DNA of 64,000 nt from NORP110 sp051251595. Its GTDB lineage: Bacteria > Pseudomonadota > Alphaproteobacteria > Rhodobacterales > Rhodobacteraceae. The translations under genes were made by a program, and so were the position numbers. Shown here piece by piece: positions 45,331-51,986 of the stretch. The stretch covers positions 62,001 through 126,000 of the forward strand of contig JBPOFA010000011.1 in NCBI GenBank assembly GCA_051251595.1, given 5' to 3'. Under the pieces are notes generated by a model. It was given only the letters and a program-made list of their open reading frames with translations, ran no database searches and was not told where the DNA came from. Position 1 is the stretch's first letter, and each line of letters starts with the position of its first letter.

Positions 45331-46338
45331 ATGACAAATTCCAACAGTTCCGATGTCTTACGTCAAAAAATCGGTCTGCGGGCCGACAGCCCGGATCCTA
45401 AAGGGCGCGCACCTCATAAGGCGCTGTGCCTCGCGCTTGCGCGAACGGCCAAGCTTTGCTGGGGTTTGGAAATCACGGCAACAGGCGGACGGGAAACCAA
45501 GGTCGCGGTAAGCGATGTGGCCGCTGCGTTTGGGTCTGGATTGGGCATGCTGCTGCAAGGACGCGCACAGGAACGTGGCGTCGCGCTTGTGGATGCGCAG
45601 GTTCTGGCAGGTTTTGTTGAACACCTGACCATGGGCCGTGTCGCCCCGACACAGGCAGAGGAACGCGCGCCGACGCAGACAGACACTATGATCATGTCAG
45701 ATGTATTGAACTGCATCCTTGCGGCCTTTGACGCCGAAATGGCGCTGCTTCCCGACGCGCCGCCGATTTCCGGGTTTCGCTATCTAAGCGTTCTGGAAAA
45801 TGACAAGGCGGCGCTTATGGCGATCGAAGACTTTCCCTATCGCGCGCACAGGCTGACGCTTGATATCGGCAATGGTGCTAAATCCGGGGATATTCAATTG
45901 TATTTCCCCTATGATCCGCCGCGCAAACCGGATCACCTGGCGCAAGAATATCGTGCCTGGCACAAAGATTGGCGGGCCCAGGTCATGCACCTGCACGCCC
46001 CGATAGAGGCGGTATTGCACCGCTTTTCAGTGCCGGTTTCCGAAATTTCAGGGCTTGAGGTTGGAACCACGTTCCAGATCCCAGCCTCGCAGATTACGGC
46101 TGTGACGTTGGAAGGGCTGGACAAATCCCCCGTGGCGACGGCCAAACTGGGGCAGGCGGCTGGATATCGGGCCGTTCGGATCAACTCTGACGTTGTGGCC
46201 GATCCCAAAATCCTGCCAACGGCCCCGGAAACGCCACAGCCCTTGCAAACGGTCGCCCCGACACCTGTCGAACCGCCAAAAGAAACCCCGGCTTTGGCCC
46301 ATGAGGATGGTGGGCTAAATCCGGTGCCGTCTGCGTAA
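45331..46338 (+). CDS. FliM/FliN-family (SpoA-domain) protein
   Basis: 335 residues from ATG 45331 (a GTG codon lies immediately before). The first 230 residues have no sharp motif but resemble FliM middle-domain stretches. A SpoA-type domain occupies about 225-290, with LHAPIEAVLHRFSVPVSEISGLEVGTTFQIP, core SEISGLEVG. The tail (290-335) is Pro-rich. FliM/FliN form the flagellar switch C-ring, but no other flagellar gene lies in the window, so an orphan motility or secretion role is possible. Confidence 0.75.
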   Translation: MTNSNSSDVLRQKIGLRADSPDPKGRAPHKALCLALARTAKLCWGLEITATGGRETKVAVSDVAAAFGSGLGMLLQGRAQERGVALVDAQVLAGFVEHLTMGRVAPTQAEERAPTQTDTMIMSDVLNCILAAFDAEMALLPDAPPISGFRYLSVLENDKAALMAIEDFPYRAHRLTLDIGNGAKSGDIQLYFPYDPPRKPDHLAQEYRAWHKDWRAQVMHLHAPIEAVLHRFSVPVSEISGLEVGTTFQIPASQITAVTLEGLDKSPVATAKLGQAAGYRAVRINSDVVADPKILPTAPETPQPLQTVAPTPVEPPKETPALAHEDGGLNPVPSA

Positions 46339-46350
46339 ATTCAAAAACAT

Positions 46351-46364
46351 TTGACCTTGATCAA
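46351..46364 (+). promoter_or_regulatory. FNR/FnrL-type box
   Basis: TTGACCTTGATCAA matches the TTGAT-N4-ATCAA consensus at nine of ten fixed positions, and alphaproteobacterial FnrL sites commonly show this TTGAC variant. It lies 53 bases before the DksA-like gene's ATG, at a distance suited to activation. Confidence 0.65.
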
Positions 46365-46416
46365 AGCGCCCAAAGCGGGCGCGGGCGATACTCCTGTCAA
46401 AAGAAGGAGGATCGAC

Positions 46417-46749
46417 ATGCTAGATACAGCGAAACAAAAGAAGCGGCTGTTGGCCAGGTTGCAAGAGTTGGATGACCGCCTGCACAAAATCGATGACGAA
46501 CTGGAATCCCACCATTCCCGTGACTGGGAAGAATTGGCCATAGAACGTGAAACCGACGAAGTCCTAGAAGGCATGGGGCTTTCGGGGCAGGCCGAAATAT
46601 TGGCCATTCAGGCGGCCTTGCAACGCATTGATGCCGGTGAATATGGGGCATGCGTGTCTTGCGGCGAAGAGATTTTGGCCGAAAGACTGGATGTTTTGCC
46701 ATTCACACCACTTTGCCAAAAATGCGCAACTGCGCGACCGGCCACTTAA
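46417..46749 (+). CDS. short DksA/TraR-type zinc-finger protein
   Basis: 110 residues from ATG 46417 with AGGAGG six bases upstream. A coiled-coil N-terminal half (about 5-50) is followed by a C4 zinc finger with Cys79, Cys82, Cys100 and Cys103. The TraR/DksA family inserts its coiled-coil into the secondary channel of RNA polymerase with ppGpp. This member is shorter than DksA (about 150). The FNR-type box upstream suggests induction at low oxygen, tying it to anaerobic adaptation. Confidence 0.88.
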   Translation: MLDTAKQKKRLLARLQELDDRLHKIDDELESHHSRDWEELAIERETDEVLEGMGLSGQAEILAIQAALQRIDAGEYGACVSCGEEILAERLDVLPFTPLCQKCATARPAT

Positions 46750-46774
46750 CCCTTCGCATGAACGGAGCAATTCC

Positions 46775-46975
46775 ATGCCCAAACTTATCGATATCAAAGA
46801 CTTGGACGAGATAGTTGATGAAACAGTTTCGGACGCAGAGCATGCGGCCCTCATCAAGAAATGGTTGCATGAAGATGAGGCCGCAAAGGACAGCGGCACG
46901 TCGACACAACCAGTGGATCAGGCCGAAGATGGTGAGGCCGATGAGGATGACCTGTGGGACAACCTTCCCGTCTAG
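46775..46975 (+). CDS. small acidic protein, unknown
   Basis: 66 residues from ATG 46775, 25 bases after the DksA-like stop. Highly acidic C-terminus (GEADEDDLWDNLPV). No signal or membrane segment, no known domain. It is probably cotranscribed with the DksA-like gene under the same FNR-type box. Confidence 0.55.
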   Translation: MPKLIDIKDLDEIVDETVSDAEHAALIKKWLHEDEAAKDSGTSTQPVDQAEDGEADEDDLWDNLPV

Positions 46976-46994
46976 GGCGATGCATGTGCCGATG

Positions 46995-47210
46995 TCAGCC
47001 CAGCAATATCCCGACGATCACCAGCATCAACCCAATGGTTGAAACAAAAAGCGCGCCCAGGTTCATTGCCACCAACTTTTGAAGGCGCGCTTTCATCTCT
47101 TCTTCTTCCAGCTCCTGCTTGCGGATTTTGGCCGCGGACAGAATGCAGTAAACCAGTCCAGCCACGCCAAGTAGCGCAACAACGGCCCCTGGCCAGATTA
47201 TCCAGTTCAT
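46995..47210 (-). CDS. small two-helix membrane protein
   Basis: 71 residues with hydrophobic segments at about 4-26 and 48-70, separated by a charged helical loop (KIRKQELEEEEMKARLQKL). No function is known, but such small proteins are widespread in Rhodobacterales. Convergent with the acidic-protein gene and divergent from gapR. Confidence 0.65.
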   Translation of the reverse strand: MNWIIWPGAVVALLGVAGLVYCILSAAKIRKQELEEEEMKARLQKLVAMNLGALFVSTIGLMLVIVGILLG

Positions 47211-47400
47211 TGCGGTGTCCCCTATCTAAAAGCTGCAGATTTGGGACATAGTGGAATTTCCCCAACCCGGCAATCACAACAGCCGATGCTTTTTCGCCGA
47301 ACCTGTCAAAAATGCACAAGCGCCATCAGGATCGGGTTGCTTCGTGGCGGGCAGGGCGCTAGTCAGGCCGAACCGATTTTCAGAAAATAAGGGCCGTGCC

Positions 47401-47658
47401 ATGAACGATTCAGTAGTTGATACCTCATACCGCGTAACCGCAGACGAGTTGCGTCAGTTCATCGAACGGTATGAGCGTCTGGAAGCTGAGAAAAAAGACA
47501 TTGCCGACCAGCAAAAAGAAGTCATGGCAGAGGCCAAGGGCCGGGGATATGACGTTAAGGTTCTGCGCAAACTTGTTGTGATGCGCAAACGGGACCGCGA
47601 TGATCTGGCCGAAGAAGAAGCCGTGCTGGAACTTTATAAAGAAGCCCTTGGCATGTAA
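47401..47658 (+). CDS. gapR: nucleoid-associated protein GapR (DUF2312)
   Basis: 85 residues from ATG 47401. The coiled-coil stretch DELRQFIERYERLEAEKKDIADQQKEVMAEAKGRGYDVKVLRKL is diagnostic (core QFIERYERLE and GRGYDVKVLRK). GapR forms a clamp-like tetramer on AT-rich, overtwisted DNA ahead of polymerases and helps replication and cell division in alphaproteobacteria. The frame is open upstream to 47251 but the family begins here. Confidence 0.95.
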   Translation: MNDSVVDTSYRVTADELRQFIERYERLEAEKKDIADQQKEVMAEAKGRGYDVKVLRKLVVMRKRDRDDLAEEEAVLELYKEALGM

Positions 47659-47669
47659 GCCCTTTGGCG

Positions 47670-48551
47670 TCAGGGCGTGATGAAATTCACGCCCGGCAGC
47701 CGCTCTATTTCGTAAAGATCATCTTCGTAGATCTGGGTCAGCTTGTTCACCAGATCATCTGTCCAGCCGGGCACGTCCAATTCTTCCTCTACGGCGTCTT
47801 CGATGGCGTATTTATCCAGGAACACGGCGACGATCCTGCGCCGTTGAATTTCGTTTTGCGGCGGATGCGTGCCCAGGTAATTGCGCAACCGCAACATGCC
47901 TTCTTTCTTCATGATTTGCGAAAGAATGTTCAGACCGCCATCCAGCCGCGTGGCTTGATCATGCCCGGAAATTTCGCGGATGACCGCGGGCCAGATCAAC
48001 GGGGTGTCTTCGTTGCACCACACCGTCAAAGGTGTATCCGGGTTGGTTTCCTTGATCGCGACGATCACATCAGACCAACGCATCTCAAACAAATCCACAT
48101 TCTGCATATATTTCGAAAAGTTCTGGGTGCGTTGTTCTTTGTGGTGAAACGCGGCCGGGACAAAGCTGGCGGGGTTTCGGATCGACAGGAAAAATTCCAC
48201 CTCATGTCCCGGAAACACATTGCGCAGCCACATCGGTTTGTAACCGGCTTTTTCGTAAAGCATGCCGTGGTCAAACACCCGGCCGGGTACGCAGATGAAA
48301 TTCTCATGGCTCAGAACAACCCGCGACGTCGTGTCATCGTCCAGCAGCTCGTCAAGCAGCATGTCGCGCGTGGCGTCACTTGCCGGCGCGCCTTTCAGTT
48401 TTTGCACCACATCCACCAGATTGCGCCGATATCGCCCCGGTCCGGGCACACATATACCCTGCTGTGACAAAACGCCCTTGTTTTGCAACAAAGTCTTAAG
48501 CACCCGGTCGTCATCCGTACAATGGACACCAAGATGTATAGCAACCTGCAT
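47670..48551 (-). CDS. hypothetical protein, sulfotransferase-like fold possible
   Basis: 293 residues. The start MQVAIHLGVHCTDDDRVLKTLLQNKGVL resembles the P-loop end of bacterial sulfotransferase-like proteins (usually HIGxxKTGTT), but the PAPS-binding GxxKT is not conserved. Further blocks SRVVLSHENFICVPG and VEFFLSIRNPASF fit the same fold. No signal or membrane segment. It is convergent with gapR; function unknown. Confidence 0.65.
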   Translation of the reverse strand: MQVAIHLGVHCTDDDRVLKTLLQNKGVLSQQGICVPGPGRYRRNLVDVVQKLKGAPASDATRDMLLDELLDDDTTSRVVLSHENFICVPGRVFDHGMLYEKAGYKPMWLRNVFPGHEVEFFLSIRNPASFVPAAFHHKEQRTQNFSKYMQNVDLFEMRWSDVIVAIKETNPDTPLTVWCNEDTPLIWPAVIREISGHDQATRLDGGLNILSQIMKKEGMLRLRNYLGTHPPQNEIQRRRIVAVFLDKYAIEDAVEEELDVPGWTDDLVNKLTQIYEDDLYEIERLPGVNFITP

Positions 48552-48634
48552 CGGTTCAACGGCCCTTTTTTCCTGAGGTTAGACTATAAGGGGAATTCTG
48601 GACAGTTAAACCGGTTTTGGGTATGCGGGGGCTA

Positions 48635-50302
48635 ATGGTCGAGCAAAACAGTCAGAATCCTGCAAACAGTGCCCCACGGATCGAACTTGACCGCTGGTCA
48701 GTTGGCGCCGGGCTTATCGCTGTTCTGGTGGTCTTGCCAATTGTCGTTGTTCTTTGGATCGCTTTGACGCCGGATCAAAATATCTGGCCGCATCTCATCA
48801 GCACGACCTTACCGCGCTACCTAAGAACTACGGCAATTCTGGTTCTATGTGTTGGCAGCTTGTCTGCCATCGTCGGCACCGTATCGGCCTGGATGGTGAC
48901 AATGTATCGCTTTCCCGGATCACGATGGCTGGAATGGATGCTGTTGTTGCCCCTGGCGATCCCGGCCTATGTGGGGGCCTACGCGCTTGTGGATTTTCTG
49001 GAATATGCCGGTCCGGTGCAGACGGGGCTGCGCGACATGTTCGGCTGGCAAACCTCTCGGGATTACTGGTTCCCAGAAATCCGCTCGCTTGGGGCGGCGA
49101 TCATTGTGCTGACAGCGGCGCTGTGCCCCTATGTCTTCTTGCTGGCCCGTTCTGCGTTCCGCGAACAATCCGGCGGCACCTATGAGGTCGCCCGCGCTTT
49201 GGGGGCAGGGCCGGTGGCGCGTTTCCTGCGGGTCGGTTTGCCCCTGGCCCGACCAGCGATTGCCGCGGGTGCGGCCATTGTCATGATGGAAACCGTCAGC
49301 GATTTCGGTGTGGTTTCCTATTTTTCAGTGCAAACCCTGACAACGGGTATTTTTACCATTTGGCTGGACGGCGGCAACGCGTCGGGGGCGGCGCAAATTG
49401 CCAGCATCGTGCTGATTGTTGTCTTTGTCCTGGTCGCCCTGGAAAAACGCAGCAGAGGGCGGCTGCGGTATTTTCAAACACCCCGCCAACAGCGCCCGGT
49501 AGAGGCCCGTCCCCTGACAGGATGGCGGGGATGGCTGGCCACGGTTTTGTGTTTCATACCCTTTGCCGTGGGGTTCTTGCTGCCAACCGCCGTAATCACG
49601 AGCCACGCTTTGGGCCATGTCGAACGCTGGCTGGATCCGGAACTGCTGCGCGCCTTGGTCAATACATTGACCGTCGGGGGCAGCGCGGCGGTCGTCACCG
49701 TCGCTGCATCGGTCTTTCTGGTCTATGGCGTGCGTATGACAGGACGACGCCTGCCGGGGATGCTACTGCCCCTGACCACGATCGGCTACGCCGCGCCGGG
49801 GGCGGTTCTGGCCGTGGGGCTGTTGTATCCCATGTCAGCCGCGGATCACGTGATCGCAGACGTCATAGAGGCCACGACAGGGCGCGATGTCGGTCTGTTG
49901 ATGACCGGGTCTGCCTTTGCAATCATCTATGCCTATTCGGTGCGTTTTTTCGCAATTGCCCAAGGCGCAACGGATTCAGCCTTTGGCCGCGTTTCCCCCT
50001 CTTTGCCAATGGCCGCTCGGTCCTTGGGCCAAACCGCAGGCGGGACATTGCGAAAAGTCCACCTGCCGCTGATCCGAGGGTCATTGGGAACGGCTTTGTT
50101 GCTGGTGTTCGTCGATTGCGTCAAAGAGCTGCCCGCAACTCTGTTGCTGCGCCCGTTTAACTTTAACACCCTGTCCACTCGGGTTTTTGAGCAAGCCTCG
50201 CTGGAAAAAATCGGCGAAGCCGCGCCAGCCGCACTATTGGTGATGGGCGTCGGTCTGATCGCCGTCATCATCCTGGCGCGCACGACGCGCAAATCCAAAT
50301 AG
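48635..50302 (+). CDS. iron(III) ABC transporter permease, FbpB type
   Basis: 555 residues from ATG 48635, an alternative ATG being 48623. Two fused permease halves, each with about six membrane segments and an EAA loop (YEVARALGAGPVARFLRVGLPLARPA near 190-215; AARSLGQTAGGTLRKVHLPLIRGS near 455-478). This is the size and layout of FbpB/SfuB permeases that import ferric iron brought by periplasmic FbpA. No fbpA or fbpC gene adjoins it here, so partners are elsewhere. Confidence 0.92.
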   Translation: MVEQNSQNPANSAPRIELDRWSVGAGLIAVLVVLPIVVVLWIALTPDQNIWPHLISTTLPRYLRTTAILVLCVGSLSAIVGTVSAWMVTMYRFPGSRWLEWMLLLPLAIPAYVGAYALVDFLEYAGPVQTGLRDMFGWQTSRDYWFPEIRSLGAAIIVLTAALCPYVFLLARSAFREQSGGTYEVARALGAGPVARFLRVGLPLARPAIAAGAAIVMMETVSDFGVVSYFSVQTLTTGIFTIWLDGGNASGAAQIASIVLIVVFVLVALEKRSRGRLRYFQTPRQQRPVEARPLTGWRGWLATVLCFIPFAVGFLLPTAVITSHALGHVERWLDPELLRALVNTLTVGGSAAVVTVAASVFLVYGVRMTGRRLPGMLLPLTTIGYAAPGAVLAVGLLYPMSAADHVIADVIEATTGRDVGLLMTGSAFAIIYAYSVRFFAIAQGATDSAFGRVSPSLPMAARSLGQTAGGTLRKVHLPLIRGSLGTALLLVFVDCVKELPATLLLRPFNFNTLSTRVFEQASLEKIGEAAPAALLVMGVGLIAVIILARTTRKSK

Positions 50303-50531
50303 CCCGTGGACGCATCACATTTGTAATTGGTGTTTGTGGACGGGGCGGAGTTTAATCCATTGAAAACGCGTCTGTCTTGGCGTCGGGACAACGGATTGCG
50401 GCAGAGACGCATTGGGGTGAAACGTGCCGGAAAACTCCGAATTGGATGTTAAAGGGAGACGAATTTCGGACATGCCAGAGAAGATTATTCAACACGCGCA
50501 AATGATTTTGTTTTTTCCGCGATGAGAGGGC
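50303..50531. other. intergenic region, nothing identified
   Basis: About 230 bases between fbpB-type gene and the tRNA promoter. No gene, terminator or known element could be supported. Confidence 0.4.
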
Positions 50532-50560
50532 TTGCACGCCCAGAAATAAAATCGTAAATG
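50532..50560 (+). promoter_or_regulatory. promoter of tRNA-Thr
   Basis: TTGCAC (50532-50537), 17-base spacer, TAAATG (50555-50560), ending ten bases before the tRNA's first base. Confidence 0.6.
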
Positions 50561-50569
50561 ACCCGAAGT

Positions 50570-50645
50570 GCCCCTATAGCTCAGCTGGTAGAGCAACTGA
50601 TTTGTAATCAGTAGGTCCGCGGTTCGAGTCCGTGTGGGGGCACCA
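50570..50645 (+). tRNA. tRNA-Thr (anticodon TGT)
   Basis: 76 bases including an encoded CCA. Acceptor GCCCCTA pairs with TGGGGGC (one G-U), D-arm AGCTCAGCTGGTAGAGC, anticodon stem ACTGA/TCAGT with loop TTTGTAA giving anticodon TGT, T-arm with GGTTCGAGTCC. It is the integration target of the island that follows, and its 3' 45 bases form part of the 47-base repeat. Confidence 0.97.
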
Positions 50646-50647
50646 TT
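50601..50647 (+). repeat. attachment site (att), copy 1 in tRNA-Thr
   Basis: 47 bases from the anticodon loop to two bases past CCA, identical to 51308-51354. This is the usual form of a tRNA-targeted integration site, where the element restores the gene's 3' end. Confidence 0.9.
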
Positions 50648-50673
50648 TATCACTTACATATCAATATTTTGAA

Positions 50674-50693
50674 GGTCGCCCGTTAAGGCGACC
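50674..50693 (+). terminator. stem-loop after tRNA-Thr
   Basis: GGTCGCC (50674-50680) pairs with GGCGACC (50687-50693), six-base loop, followed by a loose T-rich stretch. It is a possible weak tRNA terminator. Confidence 0.45.
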
Positions 50694-50710
50694 ATCGTTG
50701 TTTTGTGTGC

Positions 50711-50729
50711 TTTGCAACGTCTTTGCAAC
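50711..50729 (+). repeat. TTTGCAAC direct-repeat pair
   Basis: TTTGCAAC at 50711-50718 and 50722-50729, 11 bases apart. The same octamer recurs upstream of the integrase remnant. Arm-type recombinase sites are the likeliest meaning. Confidence 0.45.
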
Positions 50730-50781
50730 ATCGCGAGGCAGAGGTCAGGTGATCGGCACTTATGAAACATGCCTCCATCAA

Positions 50782-51159
50782 CTAATGCCTAGGGGGCAAA
50801 CCATGATTACCGAAAACTTGATTGGCCGTTTGAACGCAACTACGACGGAGCAAATGGCCGAAAAGGCCCGTCGAAGCGACGTCCGTATGGGTCGCGACAG
50901 CGGCCATCTTTTCCTTCGCAATATCACGGGCTGCATAGACGTCGGGCAATGTTGGCCATTCGCCCAAGCGGATTTGTTTCACCTTGCCGTCGATGCGGCG
51001 TGCAACCCACCACACCTTCTGTCGTGCACCAACAGCGAGGCGGATGCCTTTCGCATCGGGGTCGGTTTTAAGGGTTGGGTCAGAGTAGAAAACGGTGCCG
51101 CTGTCTGGGTGTTTGATCTTAGCGACGTTCGGGCGTTTGGTCAGTGGTAAGTTAGGCAT
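50782..51159 (-). pseudogene. tyrosine-type integrase, N-terminal remnant
   Basis: 125-residue open frame from ATG 51159 (AGGAG six bases upstream). About the first 88 residues match the arm-binding N-terminus of phage-type integrases (VWWVARRIDGKVKQIRLGEWP, ARDIAKEKM). The frame then runs into unrelated sequence and stops. A complete enzyme has about 400 residues; the core and catalytic domain are missing, so it is inactive. It lies between the two att copies. Confidence 0.75.
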
Positions 51160-51168
51160 GTGCGCTCC

Positions 51169-51248
51169 TTTGCAACATTCTTTGCAACAATCATGGCGCT
51201 CATGATACGATCCACTAAGGGCTATCCCAACTGTTTTATTGTTGCAAA
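51169..51248. repeat. TTTGCAAC repeats upstream of the integrase start
   Basis: Direct copies at 51169-51176 and 51181-51188 and an inverted copy at 51241-51248. With the pair at 50711-50729 there are five copies in 540 bases. Confidence 0.45.
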
Positions 51249-51307
51249 ACAGTATCTTACCTTAAAAACATGACGAATTATGGTTTGATGGGGTTCAAAG
51301 TGCTTTC

Positions 51308-51354
51308 TTTGTAATCAGTAGGTCCGCGGTTCGAGTCCGTGTGGGGGCACCATT
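51308..51354 (+). repeat. attachment site (att), copy 2
   Basis: Exact copy of the tRNA-Thr 3' end (47 of 47 bases), 707 bases away. It lacks the 5' half of the gene and cannot make a tRNA. It marks the right end of the integrase-remnant element and may also be the left end of a larger island. Confidence 0.9.
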
Positions 51355-51514
51355 AATTTCAATTGCTTAGACGGGACTAATTTCGGTCAAATACTCGGTT
51401 GGGTTACAAGTGGGTTACAAATCCAAATATCTTCAAGAATCTTGCCAGTCTTGGGGCGCGTTTTAGTTGCCGCGAATTGGCTGAAACACTCTGGCGACAT
51501 TACCAATTTTCGTA
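51355..51514. other. intergenic region with a short tandem GGGTTACAA repeat
   Basis: GGGTTACAA occurs twice, about 11 bases apart, around 51401-51420. Nothing else was recognised. Confidence 0.4.
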
Positions 51515-51817
51515 TTAGAAAGTGTCATTCAGTACTTGGAATAACTCTTTTTCCATTTCAGCAATAGACTTGGTGGGCGCGACTTCAGGTGGGGCATCAA
51601 AGAGCCCAACAGACTTTCCCAGCAACTCTAACGCCCTGACGCGAGCGTGTGCTGTGGGTGCGTGAAGCGCCTCTTGTTCCAGTCCATCCAAAACAAATCC
51701 TCTCCTTACGCTTGCCTGCATGCGCTGATCAACGTTGTTTTCATAAGAAATCTCATCGATTCTCAGGGCGACATTAGGGTGGGCGGCCAGACGGGATGCT
51801 TCAACACGAATGACGTT
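51515..51817 (-). pseudogene. phage terminase small subunit remnant
   Basis: Translated on the minus strand, the frame open from about 51817 gives VEASRLAAHPNVALRIDEI and then RVRALELLGKSVGLF and EMEKELFQVL, the pattern of the C-terminal part of terminase small subunits. The ATG at 51721 starts only the last 68 residues. The N-terminal DNA-binding part is missing behind an in-frame stop. It supports a prophage origin for the surrounding DNA. Confidence 0.5.
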
Positions 51818-51986
51818 CGTATTAATGTTTCCTTATTTATTTTCAGTGGTGTAGCGGGGTAGCAATAAATTTACGGGTGGTCGCGTAACTGTTTACGGCT
51901 TCCTCAATTTCACGTCGAAAATATGTACTAAGAACACGCCAAGAGATTATTGCGTTGACCGGCCTCACTTCAGATGGATCACTATC

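Noticed and set aside
48623..48635. Earlier starts for the FbpB-type permease (TTG 48617, ATG 48623)
   Set aside because: The ATG at 48635 has a G-rich site just upstream; the choice is not decisive.
51308..51354. A second tRNA-Thr gene
   Set aside because: Only the 3' half is present; there is no acceptor 5' strand or D-arm, so it is an attachment-site copy.
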